A stretch of 64,000 nt of DNA from Fredinandcohnia quinoae (GTDB lineage Bacteria; Bacillota; Bacilli; Bacillales; Bacillaceae_L), in contig NZ_JAKTTI010000006.1 of the NCBI RefSeq assembly GCF_022427965.1, forward strand, positions 1 to 64,000, written 5' to 3'. The position numbers and the translations under genes are program-made. The notes under the pieces were generated by a model that was not told the DNA's origin, did no database searches, and worked only from the letters and a program-made list of their open reading frames with translations. Numbering within the stretch: position 1 is the first letter of the stretch; the number at the start of each line of letters is the position of its first letter. Below, piece after piece: positions 28,825-37,656 of the stretch.

Positions 28825-29758
28825 GTATTACATACCCACTTACAACTAAATTGCTTATTTTATTTACTATTTTGTATGCCGACATCCCATAACTATCCCT
28901 TAAATATTCTTGGGATCCAACTATTTCTGAGTACCTATCCTCTAAACCAATTCTTTCAAAATGTGCACGATTTCCAAAAGTACCTGCTAACACTTCTGCA
29001 ACTGCACCACCAAATCCGCCTAATATATTATGCTCTTCTACTGTTACAATGAGATCCACTTCTTTTGCTACTCTTTGAATCAATTCTGCATCAATTGGTT
29101 TCACAGTTGGAAAGCTATATAGCCCAGTACTAATCCCTAATTGATTTAGTTCAATTGCTGCTTTATTAGCTTCTTCAAGAATTTCACCAGTGGAAAATAT
29201 GGCAACCCTTGATCCTTCCAATATCGGTATGGCCTTGCCAATTTCAAAATCAATCGGGCCATTATGAACTGCCCTTCCACCACCACGGCCTAATCTTAAA
29301 TAACCTGTACCTTCCCATTCATATAAACTTTTAACTGCTGCCTCTGTTTCAATGATATCTCCTGGTGATAATACAATTACATCAGGTAATGCTCGCATAA
29401 TTGCAATATCTTCTGTTGCATGATGACTCATACCCAATGCCCCATAAGCGAAGCCACCACCAACTGCAACAATTTTCACATTCGCATTATGATATGCTGC
29501 ATCATTTCGAATCTGCTCTAAACATCTTAATGTCGGAAAGTTTCCAATTGAATAAGTAAATACTATTTTGCCTTCAAGTGCCATACCAGCAGCCAGACCT
29601 GTCATATTTTGTTCAGCAATTCCGGCATTTATAAATTGTTCTGGATATGTCTCCCAATAGTTCTTCAAAACACCAAATCCTAAATCCCCTGTAACTAACA
29701 TGACATTTTTGTCTTTTTCCGCTAAATCGGTAAGAGTCCGTACGAAAGTATCTCTCAT
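28814..29758 (-). CDS. Transketolase-like C-terminal subunit
   Basis: 314 residues covering the pyrimidine-binding and C-terminal domains of a split transketolase (GDLGFGV, NAGIAEQNMTGLAAGMAL, TVEEHNILGGFGGAVAEV). The catalytic Glu lies in the AGIAEQ context. The ATG overlaps the stop of the N-terminal subunit gene (ATGA), so the two are made together. Split pairs of this kind in polysaccharide clusters probably make or transfer a two-carbon unit for a special sugar; the substrate is unknown. Confidence 0.88.
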   Translation of the reverse strand: MRDTFVRTLTDLAEKDKNVMLVTGDLGFGVLKNYWETYPEQFINAGIAEQNMTGLAAGMALEGKIVFTYSIGNFPTLRCLEQIRNDAAYHNANVKIVAVGGGFAYGALGMSHHATEDIAIMRALPDVIVLSPGDIIETEAAVKSLYEWEGTGYLRLGRGGGRAVHNGPIDFEIGKAIPILEGSRVAIFSTGEILEEANKAAIELNQLGISTGLYSFPTVKPIDAELIQRVAKEVDLIVTVEEHNILGGFGGAVAEVLAGTFGNRAHFERIGLEDRYSEIVGSQEYLRDSYGMSAYKIVNKISNLVVSGYVIHET

Positions 29759-30567
29759 GGTTTTGCTTCCTCCAGTTCAGCTACAGCTGCCTCATACTCT
29801 TCACCTTGTGGAGAACGATAATGCCATAAAATATCACTTTCCATAAAAGAAATGCCCTTCCCTTTTACCGTATGTGCGACTATACAAGTTGGCTTTTCTA
29901 GGAGATTAGGATTGATTGAAAGGGAAGTTCGTAGTTGATTATGATCATGACCATCTACTTCAATTACATTCCAACCAAAAGCCTTCCATTTTTCTTCCAT
30001 AGGTGTAATTGCGATTGTATCATCACAATATGTCAGGCTTTGCATTTTATTATGATCAATTATCACAATAAGATTTGAAAGTTTGAAATGATTAGCGAAA
30101 AGAACAGCCTCCCAAACCGAACCTTCATTACATTCTCCGTCACCAAGTGTCACAATTACGCGATGATTCTTCTTATCTTTTTTCGCAGCCAAAGCCATAC
30201 CCACACCAACTGATAGCCCATGTCCTAATGAACCAGTTGAAAATTCGATACCCGGTACACCTTTATGAGAGATATGCCCAGATAAACGACTACCATCTGC
30301 GTAATGTGTCATTAACTCATCAACCGGAAAGAAACCTACTTCAGCAAGTGCAGAGTATACTGCAGCACCTGCATGACCTTTACTGAGAATAAACCGATCA
30401 CGTTCTTCTAATTTTGGGTTCCCCACATCATATTTTAAAATATCCGAATATAAGACACCGAGAATATCTGCCAATGACAAAATACTCGCAATATGAGATC
30501 CTTTCGAAATACGTGTCATTTCAACCCCATGTCTTCTAATTTTCCAAGCTAGTTCAAGACTGTTCAA
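29755..30567 (-). CDS. Transketolase-like N-terminal subunit
   Basis: 271 residues with the thiamine-diphosphate motif LGDGECNEGSVWEAVLFANH and the upstream GSLGHGLSVGVGMALA. TTG 30567 is the favoured start (GGAGGTG six bases before); ATG 30582 is possible. Together with the next gene it equals one full transketolase, but the split is the normal form for this subfamily and not a frameshift. The gene overlaps the aldo/keto reductase end by 14 bases. Confidence 0.88.
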   Translation of the reverse strand: MNSLELAWKIRRHGVEMTRISKGSHIASILSLADILGVLYSDILKYDVGNPKLEERDRFILSKGHAGAAVYSALAEVGFFPVDELMTHYADGSRLSGHISHKGVPGIEFSTGSLGHGLSVGVGMALAAKKDKKNHRVIVTLGDGECNEGSVWEAVLFANHFKLSNLIVIIDHNKMQSLTYCDDTIAITPMEEKWKAFGWNVIEVDGHDHNQLRTSLSINPNLLEKPTCIVAHTVKGKGISFMESDILWHYRSPQGEEYEAAVAELEEAKP

Positions 30568-31519
30568 CCAATTCACCTCCATATTCAGAGACTTTTTCTA
30601 GTAAATTTATATGTTCTCTTCTCAGTGACCATCCAAGTCCTTGCATATTAGATTCAATTTGAGTCGAAGTTTTAACACCAGCTAGAACTACAGATTCAGG
30701 GATATAATCTAGTATCCACCTCAATGCAATAGCTGGAATCGGTTTATTAATTTCAGATGATATCTCATTTAAAGTTTCTACTATTTTAAGATTGTGCTGA
30801 AATTTAGTACCGTGGAAATTTTGATATATTTCCCTAGAACGACGATCATCTTCCTTAAATTTAGTTTTTCCATTGTATTTGCCTGTTAATACTCCTTGAC
30901 CGAGACTCCCCCAAGCTAAAGGAGAAAGATTTAATCCTGATGATATTTTCATGATTTCATTTTCATTGCTGCGATTTGCCAAACTGTATTCATCTTGAAA
31001 ACTCGTAAAATAGTTTTTAACATCATTTAGCTCCGGTATATCTTCTATATATATATTTGATAAACCGTAACATCTAATAAGCCCTTTTTGTTTTAATTTT
31101 TCCAACTCATTTACGACATCATGTATGGACGTTTTCCCATCCCGATAATGGATTTGGTACAAGTCGATATAATCTGTCCCCAATCTTTTTAAGCTTCCTT
31201 CAATTGCAGATTGAATCCATCCTGGACTATTATCATAAAAGGAATTTCCATTATTGTCTCTTCTAACTCCAAATTTTGTTGCGATAACCGCATTTTGTCG
31301 TTCACCCTTTAATGCTTCACCTAATACTGTTTCAGATTCACCTAATCCATATATATCCGCCGTATCAAAAAAATTGATTCCTTCGTATATTGCAGTATTT
31401 ACAGCCTGAATTAAATCATCTCTAGAAGTCTTCCCCCATCCGTGCCCACCCATTGGGCAGCCACCTACACAAAGTCTTGAAACGATTAACTCAGAGTTTT
31501 TCAATCTAGTATATTCCAT
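30554..31519 (-). CDS. Aldo/keto reductase
   Basis: 321 residues. The catalytic Asp-Tyr-Lys-His set appears in order: FFDTADIYG, VIATKFG and YQIHYRD. It probably reduces a keto-sugar or aldehyde with NAD(P)H, plausibly the product of the adjoining transketolase pair. GGGAG precedes the ATG. Overlaps the sugar transferase gene by 14 bases. Confidence 0.88.
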   Translation of the reverse strand: MEYTRLKNSELIVSRLCVGGCPMGGHGWGKTSRDDLIQAVNTAIYEGINFFDTADIYGLGESETVLGEALKGERQNAVIATKFGVRRDNNGNSFYDNSPGWIQSAIEGSLKRLGTDYIDLYQIHYRDGKTSIHDVVNELEKLKQKGLIRCYGLSNIYIEDIPELNDVKNYFTSFQDEYSLANRSNENEIMKISSGLNLSPLAWGSLGQGVLTGKYNGKTKFKEDDRRSREIYQNFHGTKFQHNLKIVETLNEISSEINKPIPAIALRWILDYIPESVVLAGVKTSTQIESNMQGLGWSLRREHINLLEKVSEYGGELVEQS

Positions 31520-32240
31520 GTCTTTTCTCCCTTTTAATCTTGAAAACTAGGCTTATTATTTTTCCTAATACACTAAAGCATGTAAAAAAGAACAGCTTAA
31601 GATCTAGTAGTATAGATTGTGTTTGCACATATTTAATTCGTAATAGATTTTTTCTTTTAAGAACAAGTTTTTCATATGCCTCATCAGCATTGTAAGGTCC
31701 CACTATTTCATCGAGTGATATAAATTCCATTGAACTTATATCGGTTATTCCTGGCCTCACAGCCAAAATCATCTGTTCATCACCTTGGTAGTTCGATGTA
31801 TACTTTGTTAATTCTGGCCTCGGGCCGATAAAACTCATATCCCCCTTAATGATATTCAATAATTGAGGTATTTCATCTAGCTTACTCTTTCTCAAAAATG
31901 CACCTGTTTTTGTGATTCTTGAGTCATTTAGTGCAGTTGTTCCTCCACCAAGCTTCTCGGCATGTTCAACCATTGTTCTGAATTTGAAAATATAAAATTC
32001 AGAACTGTAACGCCCTGCCCTATTACCTCTATAAAAAATAGGACCGGGAGAGTCTGCTTTTACTAGGATAGAAATGATAATCATTAAAGGCAAAAGTAAA
32101 ACTAATAAAATAAGTGCACTTATTAAATCAAAACCTCGTTTTATCACATTGTTATAAAAATGTTTTGCTTTTGATAATTCATAAATCCCCTTTAATTCAA
32201 TGATATGATTTGTATTTCTTTCATATCCAATATTCCCCAT
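31506..32240 (-). CDS. Initiating sugar transferase (undecaprenyl-phosphate type)
   Basis: 244 residues of the bacterial sugar transferase (PglC-like monotopic) family. One membrane segment (DLISALILLVLLLPLMIII) is followed by SPGPIFYRGNRAG, FKFRTM, LRKSKLDEIPQLLNIIKGDM and GPRPEL. It starts the EPS repeat by moving a sugar phosphate onto undecaprenyl phosphate. The ATG at 32240 is preferred over GTG 32243, with AAGGTGG upstream. Confidence 0.93.
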   Translation of the reverse strand: MGNIGYERNTNHIIELKGIYELSKAKHFYNNVIKRGFDLISALILLVLLLPLMIIISILVKADSPGPIFYRGNRAGRYSSEFYIFKFRTMVEHAEKLGGGTTALNDSRITKTGAFLRKSKLDEIPQLLNIIKGDMSFIGPRPELTKYTSNYQGDEQMILAVRPGITDISSMEFISLDEIVGPYNADEAYEKLVLKRKNLLRIKYVQTQSILLDLKLFFFTCFSVLGKIISLVFKIKREKRHGIY

Positions 32241-32276
32241 CACATCTGACCACCTTTTATCTGTATATGGATCCTA

Positions 32277-33467
32277 TTACGTTAATCCGCGCCTAAATGC
32301 TTTTCTCCACGTCCACAAAAAAGGCCGTAATGGAAAATATAAAAAATGCAGGAACTTAGGTAATGGCAAAGTTTCTGCATCAATCGGAAGAGGATGTAAG
32401 CAACTAAGATAAAAAATCACTTTATTCTTCAATGTCTTTAAGGCTATAAGATGTCGTAGTAAGTACTCATCAGTTTCTTTGGAAGTCGTAGGTGTTTGTA
32501 AATTTTCTATTCTTTCAAGGAAATAAATCGCTTCTTGTGCAATCTTTTTAGAATGATTGCCAACCATTTTTCCCATCAGCATTTCATTAATTGAAGATTT
32601 TAATAATTGATTCATTAAAATAAATACCTGTCCGATTATATGTGTAGACTGAAACTTTCTCGAAAGTAGAGATAACTCCTCCCAATTTAGTTCTTTTTTA
32701 TACAAACGGTCGATATCTATTAACCATCTCAATCTGAACCAGCCGTGTCGCGCACCATGATATACAAGAAAAAGGAATAAGTCCTCTTTACCCAGGTGAC
32801 AGACTGGGATATTCATATAGAAGGTTTTCGACTTACGCCTCCATAACTCTTGAAAGCTTGGCTCTTTCCCAGGACCAGGATTTAATCTCCAATGAACTTC
32901 TAGTTTTACACTTGTTACAGAGTGAAAATAAGTCACATGGTGTTCTCTCCACTTCCAGCCACCTAATAAATTTTCATGATTCCCTTCCTTCACATACCCT
33001 TGATTTACAAGTATTTCATTCACTTTATTTAAGTCAGCAAATGGAATTAACATATCTAAATCTGTTGATGTACGATAAGAAAGATTGCCATATAGGTTAT
33101 TTGCCAGAATAGGGCCTTTTAAAAATAATGAGCGAATATCATGATTTGTTAAACATTCACTTATACGGGCCATTTCTGCCGTTAATTTCAGCATATTAAA
33201 GGTGTTTTTTTTATATTTCTGTTCCATTGACTGAATAACATTTGGTGGGACATTCTCACAGTCTTTAAGCTTTAAATATAGTAAAGGAAATACGCGATGA
33301 TGAAATGCTAGTTCGGTAAATGTTCGCCAATCTAAATTCGTATACCAGTTAGGATCGTTCTTTTCTAATTGTTCGATATGATCTGTTTGTATAATTGCTA
33401 ATATGACCTTTAGTTCATTTGGGACCCTTTGCAAGTCAAGATTAATTGTAGTTGCCACAACCCTCAC
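32277..33467 (-). CDS. Nucleotidyltransferase-family protein (PF14907 type)
   Basis: 396 residues. The region near residue 110, FLKGPILANNLYG followed by RTSTDLDMLIP, has the KG...R...D-D pattern of the uncharacterised NTP_transf_5 family. Relatives occur in lasso clusters with kinases, for example PsmN of the pseudomycoidin cluster, reported to extend the phosphate on the peptide. Here it lies in the EPS operon, 14 kb from the lasso synthetase. It may act on the phosphorylated lasso peptide or on an EPS component; both are inference. Confidence 0.8.
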   Translation of the reverse strand: MRVVATTINLDLQRVPNELKVILAIIQTDHIEQLEKNDPNWYTNLDWRTFTELAFHHRVFPLLYLKLKDCENVPPNVIQSMEQKYKKNTFNMLKLTAEMARISECLTNHDIRSLFLKGPILANNLYGNLSYRTSTDLDMLIPFADLNKVNEILVNQGYVKEGNHENLLGGWKWREHHVTYFHSVTSVKLEVHWRLNPGPGKEPSFQELWRRKSKTFYMNIPVCHLGKEDLFLFLVYHGARHGWFRLRWLIDIDRLYKKELNWEELSLLSRKFQSTHIIGQVFILMNQLLKSSINEMLMGKMVGNHSKKIAQEAIYFLERIENLQTPTTSKETDEYLLRHLIALKTLKNKVIFYLSCLHPLPIDAETLPLPKFLHFLYFPLRPFLWTWRKAFRRGLT

Positions 33468-33490
33468 CTTTTTCCTTCTTTTCTAATCAT

Positions 33491-33634
33491 TCACATTGGA
33501 GAACAAATTGAGATGATTTTTTCTTTAATCATATTCACAATCTCAATTGCATCGACATCCTTTGTTTCCTGATTTTTAATACTGATCAATATTTCTTCTA
33601 ATTGCTTTAATGAAAGCTTTTCTGATATGTTCAT
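33491..33634 (-). CDS. Small unknown protein upstream of the nucleotidyltransferase
   Basis: 47 residues, beginning MNISEKLSLKQLEEILISIK and ending with ICSPM. It has a plausible SD (GAGG eight bases before the ATG) and sits neatly between epsC and the nucleotidyltransferase gene. Mostly helical and charged, no membrane segment, one Cys near the end. No family was recognised. It might be a partner of the nucleotidyltransferase, or a chance frame. Confidence 0.55.
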   Translation of the reverse strand: MNISEKLSLKQLEEILISIKNQETKDVDAIEIVNMIKEKIISICSPM

Positions 33635-33663
33635 TAAGTAACCTCACCAATTGAATGGTACAA

Positions 33664-35487
33664 TTATGCCTCTATTGGAATTAATGTTTGAGAAACAGCT
33701 GTGCGATTTGCTAATGATAGAAGAGCTTTACGAATTTCTTCCTTCGATAAATTTGGATAAGTCGAAATGATTTGCTCTATTTCTTCTATATATAACTGTG
33801 CTGTTTTTCCCACATAGATTTTTGGATAGATTTGCTGATCATGAACTTCATCATCCTTCAATAGTTCTTCAAATAATTTTTCTCCAGGTCTAATCCCGGA
33901 AAACTCTATCCCAATATCTTCGATTGTATTACCTGATAATCGAATTAAATTTTTTGCAAGATCGACAATTTTAACAGGATCTCCCATATCAAGCACAAAG
34001 ATTTCACCACCCTTTGCTAATGAACCTGCTTGGATGACTAATCTTGATGCTTCAGGAATTGTCATAAAATAACGCACCATATCGGGATGGGTAACCGTAA
34101 TTGGTCCTCCTTTTTCAATTTGTTTCTTAAATAATGGAATAACACTGCCTCTACTCCCCAATACATTTCCAAACCTTACAGCAACAAATTTTGTGTTACT
34201 TATCTTGTTCATATTTTGAATAATCATCTCTGCTAACTTTTTCGATGCACCCATAACACTTGTTGGATTAACTGCTTTATCAGTTGAAATCATTACAAAT
34301 GTATCAACACCATGCCAGCTTGCTGCATTTGCCACATTTCTAGTACCAATCAAATTATTTTTTATTGCTTCCTCTGGATTTCTTTCCATCAAAGGTACAT
34401 GTTTATGAGCTGCTGCATGATACACGACATTCGGGTGATATGTATCCATAACAGCCATCATTTTCTTTTCATCCTGTAAATCAGCTATTTCAGTAATAAA
34501 TTCAATTTTTGAAGTTCTATATAATTCTCTTAACTCCATTTCGATTGAATATATACTATTTTCACCGTGACCTAATAAAATGAGTTGCCTTGGATTAAAT
34601 TCGGATATTTGCCTGCAAATTTCCGATCCAATTGATCCACCTGCACCAGTAACTAAAATAACTTTATTGGTCACATACTCTGAAATACTGTCAATATCGA
34701 GTTCGACTTGTTCTCTCCCTAATAGATCTTCAACCTGAACATCTCTGAATTTATTCACTGAAAGCTTTCCAGTTATTAAATCTTCTAACATTGGTAATAT
34801 TTGTGTTTTTGCTTTTGTTTTAGCACATTCATTAAAAATGATATTAAGTTCCTTTTTCCTTAGGGACGGGATAGCAATGATAATATGATCGATTTTTAGT
34901 TCGGCCACTGCATTTTCTAGCTTGTCAATTCCACCAATAACTGGGATCCCGAGTATATCAAGATTTTGCTTTTTAGCATTATCATCAATATATCCAATTG
35001 GCAACAGCTCAGATTCATTATTAAGGAGCTGTCTTGCTACCATTGTTCCTGCTGAACCCGCTCCAATGATTAATGTTCTTTTTCTAGAATCATTATTTTT
35101 AATGTATGTATCTCTGTATACTCGCCAACAAAAACGTGAGCCACCGATAATTAACATATGGAGCATCCACGTAACGAATAGTAATCGATAATAGACTTCT
35201 TGGTTAATAAGCTGTTGTAAGATTGCTGCTAAAACTATTGATAGAGTAATAGCTTTGCAAATAATGACGAGTTCACCAATACTTGCGTATTCCCATGCCT
35301 TTTTATAAAGTTTAAATTTATAAGCAAATATATGATGGCTCATAAGCAAGGAAATTGAAATGATTGTAGTTGATACAGTAAAAACAGAAAAACTTGCATC
35401 TACTAAAAAACGGCTGAAGAAAATAGATGTTACTACAATGACAGAATCAATAAAGATAAACAACGATATCCTTTGACGATATGTCAC
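33664..35487 (-). CDS. epsC: Membrane-bound UDP-sugar 4,6-dehydratase (EpsC/CapD-like)
   Basis: 607 residues: four N-terminal membrane helices, a CoA-binding-like domain (IGAGSAGTMVARQLL) and a C-terminal SDR domain (VTGAGGSIGSEICRQI, then STDKAVNPTSVMGASK, in which the usual YxxxK Tyr is replaced by Met as in this family). It makes a keto-deoxy sugar nucleotide, typically from UDP-GlcNAc, for repeat-unit initiation. It starts with GTG behind AAGGGGG. First gene after the EAR element, as in B. subtilis. Confidence 0.93.
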   Translation of the reverse strand: MTYRQRISLFIFIDSVIVVTSIFFSRFLVDASFSVFTVSTTIISISLLMSHHIFAYKFKLYKKAWEYASIGELVIICKAITLSIVLAAILQQLINQEVYYRLLFVTWMLHMLIIGGSRFCWRVYRDTYIKNNDSRKRTLIIGAGSAGTMVARQLLNNESELLPIGYIDDNAKKQNLDILGIPVIGGIDKLENAVAELKIDHIIIAIPSLRKKELNIIFNECAKTKAKTQILPMLEDLITGKLSVNKFRDVQVEDLLGREQVELDIDSISEYVTNKVILVTGAGGSIGSEICRQISEFNPRQLILLGHGENSIYSIEMELRELYRTSKIEFITEIADLQDEKKMMAVMDTYHPNVVYHAAAHKHVPLMERNPEEAIKNNLIGTRNVANAASWHGVDTFVMISTDKAVNPTSVMGASKKLAEMIIQNMNKISNTKFVAVRFGNVLGSRGSVIPLFKKQIEKGGPITVTHPDMVRYFMTIPEASRLVIQAGSLAKGGEIFVLDMGDPVKIVDLAKNLIRLSGNTIEDIGIEFSGIRPGEKLFEELLKDDEVHDQQIYPKIYVGKTAQLYIEEIEQIISTYPNLSKEEIRKALLSLANRTAVSQTLIPIEA

Positions 35488-35536
35488 AATCTTCCCCCTT
35501 TCTAAAGATTTTTATATTTATTTAGTTTAAAATCTT

Positions 35537-35574
35537 TACCAATACGTCTTTACATTTAAAAACGATATTGGTAA
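35537..35574 (-). other. Stem-loop between the EAR and epsC
   Basis: TTACCAATATCG and CGTATTGGTAA form an imperfect stem around an AT-rich loop. No T-run follows. Possibly part of the 5' region folding with the EAR, or a processing site. Confidence 0.45.
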
Positions 35575-35585
35575 AAATTTTAAAT

Positions 35586-35700
35586 TGAAGGGCATCTAAC
35601 CCATCCTCACACCACACTCCCGTCGACTAGCGACTAAGGTCTCTCAACCCACAGCATGACCGAGTGCCTCCATTCGTAATGGTAAGGAGGCATCACCAAA
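35586..35700 (-). ncRNA. EAR element (eps-associated processive antitermination RNA)
   Basis: A GC-richer, structured block lies between epsB and epsC, exactly where the EAR RNA of Bacillales eps operons is found. On the minus strand it has a stem TGCCTCC/GGAGGCA, then GGTTGAGAGACC, and ends GAGGATGGGTTAGATGCCC. It should let RNA polymerase read through terminators in the long EPS operon. The call rests on position and remembered consensus; a covariance-model search would settle it. Confidence 0.8.
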
Positions 35701-35704
35701 AGTT

Positions 35705-35741
35705 TATTTAAATAAAGAACAATTTATTCTTAATAAAGAAC
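35705..35741. promoter_or_regulatory. Tandem SinR-like operators inside the eps operon
   Basis: ATTCTTAATAAAGAAC (35726-35741) is a full box identical to those at the lasso promoters. A second AAAGAAC half with a weak partner lies at 35705-35720. They sit between the epsB stop and the EAR. No strong -35/-10 was found near them, so they could be an internal operator, a roadblock, or a target for a weak promoter in the 3' end of epsB. Confidence 0.65.
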
Positions 35742-35763
35742 GTTTTAGTAAAAAAATGATAAT

Positions 35764-36426
35764 TTACTTACTATTATTTAGAATAACTCCGATTATTTTT
35801 GCTTTTGCTATATCTAGTAATCTCTTAGCTTCAATGGCTTTTTTAGTTTCGGTTTTGCCACTTTTAATAACAAGGATGACCCCATCACATAAATTTGCTA
35901 AAATTTTCGTATCAGATGACTCCAGTATTGATGGTGAATCGAATATCACAATATCATATCGCTTTAGTGTCGATTCAATTAGATCAAACATTGTTCTAGA
36001 TCCAATTAATTCGGATGAATTAAATGGGATTGGTCCACTTGGTAATACTTCTAGCCTACCAAATTCTGTTTTTACTACCGCATCATCAAAAGATTGTTTA
36101 CCCCTCAAAATATCTGTCAGACCGATGGAGTTATCTAAATTAAAAGTCATATGAACAGATGGTTTTTTTAAATTTGTATCAATTAATAATACTCTTTCCT
36201 TTTGCTGTACAAGTGAAACTGCCAAATTTACAGCTGTTGTTGATTTTCCTTCCTCACTATTAGTTGAGGTAATCAAAAATGATTGATTTTTCTTCACACC
36301 GTTAATGAATTGAATATTCGTACGAATTGTCCTGTATTGTTCAGCAATGAATGATTCAGGGTAAGACATTGTTGTTAAACTTTTTTTTCTAAATATATCC
36401 CTAGGTTTGAAAATATTAGGAATCAA
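35764..36426 (-). CDS. epsB: EPS tyrosine kinase (CpsD/EpsB-like)
   Basis: 221 residues of the BY-kinase family. The Walker A region TSTNSEEGKSTTAVNLAV and the Walker A' region VLLIDTNLKKPSVH are present. TTG 36426 is the preferred start (AGAGGTG six bases before); GTG 36435 lies within the SD. No Tyr-rich C-terminal tail is obvious. It works with EpsA to control chain synthesis. Overlaps epsA by 11 bases. Confidence 0.92.
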   Translation of the reverse strand: MIPNIFKPRDIFRKKSLTTMSYPESFIAEQYRTIRTNIQFINGVKKNQSFLITSTNSEEGKSTTAVNLAVSLVQQKERVLLIDTNLKKPSVHMTFNLDNSIGLTDILRGKQSFDDAVVKTEFGRLEVLPSGPIPFNSSELIGSRTMFDLIESTLKRYDIVIFDSPSILESSDTKILANLCDGVILVIKSGKTETKKAIEAKRLLDIAKAKIIGVILNNSK

Positions 36427-37156
36427 TCGTCTCACCTCTTATCTTTAAAATTTGCGGCTTTATCCTTTTCCTACGTGTATTTCTCTTATTAATTTTTGCG
36501 ACTGATCCCAACACTGGAAGTCCAAGAAACTGTTCAACATCCTGTTCAGTTCTTATCGTATTTTCCAGGGCATTTAATAAAAAGGCTAATCCTACACCAC
36601 CTAGAATTCCGACCACAAATGCGGCTAATATCATTTTCATTTGATTATCATTAATCGAAGCTGGATTTGGTTCCGCCTTTGATAAAACCTTAACACCTCT
36701 AAAATTCATTATATTAACGATTTCACTTTTAAAAACGGAGGCTGTTGTATTAGCAATTTTTGCTGCTTGTTCTGCATTAGAATCAACCACTTTAATGCTG
36801 ACTACTTGAGAATTCCCAATATTCGATACTGATATTTGTTTTGCTAACCCTTCCGCGGATCTGTCAATCTTTAGTTCTGCTGCAACATGCTCTAACACTG
36901 CCGGATCTTCAATAATAACTTGAAGAGTTTTTATCATCTCTTGATCAGTATTCAGAATTATTCGAGTAGAGGACTCATACAGTGGGACATTATTATAGAC
37001 TGTATAAAAATACCCTGCTGTAGTTGTTACAATGGTAAACAATATAATGATCCAAAAACGTCTTTTAATAATTATATAAATATTTTTAAGATCGATTTCC
37101 TTTTCAACTAAAGTGTCTACAAATTTATTACTAGACTGTTGGTTGTTATCCCTCAC
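36416..37156 (-). CDS. epsA: EPS chain-length/kinase modulator (Wzz family, EpsA-like)
   Basis: 246 residues with two membrane helices (FWIIILFTIVTTTAGYFYT near the N terminus; ILAAFVVGILGGVGLAFLL near 175) flanking an extracellular Wzz domain, and the family PNPASIND motif before TM2. It activates the EpsB kinase and sets polymer length. GTG start behind GAAGGTG. First gene of the operon, after a SinR-box promoter. Confidence 0.92.
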   Translation of the reverse strand: MRDNNQQSSNKFVDTLVEKEIDLKNIYIIIKRRFWIIILFTIVTTTAGYFYTVYNNVPLYESSTRIILNTDQEMIKTLQVIIEDPAVLEHVAAELKIDRSAEGLAKQISVSNIGNSQVVSIKVVDSNAEQAAKIANTTASVFKSEIVNIMNFRGVKVLSKAEPNPASINDNQMKMILAAFVVGILGGVGLAFLLNALENTIRTEQDVEQFLGLPVLGSVAKINKRNTRRKRIKPQILKIRGETIDS

Positions 37157-37193
37157 TTAGTCACCTTCTATTCCTTTTCTAACAGTTTCGCTC

Positions 37194-37209
37194 GTTCTAA
37201 ATAAAGAAC
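37194..37209. promoter_or_regulatory. SinR operator, eps leader (box 2)
   Basis: GTTCTAAATAAAGAAC is a near-perfect inverted repeat about 70 bases downstream of the eps -10 and just ahead of epsA. Paired with the promoter box it gives a two-site arrangement. Confidence 0.75.
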
Positions 37210-37272
37210 ATGTTTATAAAAAATAAATCACTTATTTATCATTGTTCAAAGTGGAAAACTTGATATAGTATA

Positions 37273-37301
37273 AGGATAGTTCTTTATAACGAACCTGTCA
37301 A
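37273..37301 (-). promoter_or_regulatory. eps operon promoter with SinR operator in the spacer
   Basis: On the minus strand TTGACA (37296-37301), a 17-base spacer and TATCCT (37273-37278). The spacer is almost exactly the 16-bp box GTTCGTTATAAAGAAC (37279-37294), so SinR binding would occlude RNA polymerase. Confidence 0.75.
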
Positions 37302-37340
37302 CTGTTTTTTAGTAATTTTGTACTAGCCAATCAAACTCTT

Positions 37341-37622
37341 TTACTTTTTTCTTTCTGTCGTTAACACATACTGATCTTGTTCGTTCTGCTGCGAAATTTC
37401 ATCATTCTTTTTCAAATCAAAAAAATATGAGATATCAACCTTATAATAATTTGTAAGTCTTTCTAAAAAATCAACTGTCGGTTTACGAAGCCCTCTTTCA
37501 ATTTTGGATAAATTACTATAATTGAATTGTACCTCTTCCCCCAATTTCTTCAGCGTTAAACCACGTTGAGTTCTCAGCCATTTAATTTTGTCACCAATAT
37601 GTTCTTTTTTCATGTACGTCAT
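37341..37622 (-). CDS. XRE-family transcription regulator
   Basis: 93 residues, with an N-terminal helix-turn-helix (GDKIKWLRTQRGLTLKKLGE, FNYSNLSKIERGLRKP) and a short charged tail. It differs from SinR: the recognition helix is not the SinR type and there is no SinI-like C-terminal helix. GAGGAG precedes the ATG. It has its own SinR-like box upstream and lies just before the eps promoter, so it may be a second-tier EPS regulator. Confidence 0.85.
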   Translation of the reverse strand: MTYMKKEHIGDKIKWLRTQRGLTLKKLGEEVQFNYSNLSKIERGLRKPTVDFLERLTNYYKVDISYFFDLKKNDEISQQNEQDQYVLTTERKK

Positions 37623-37656
37623 TCAATCTCCTCGCATTTTAATATGTATTCGGGTT

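Noticed and set aside
28814-30567. Transketolase broken by a frameshift into two frames
   Set aside because: Both halves have their own SD and start, overlap by ATGA, and such two-gene transketolases are a normal form in polysaccharide loci.
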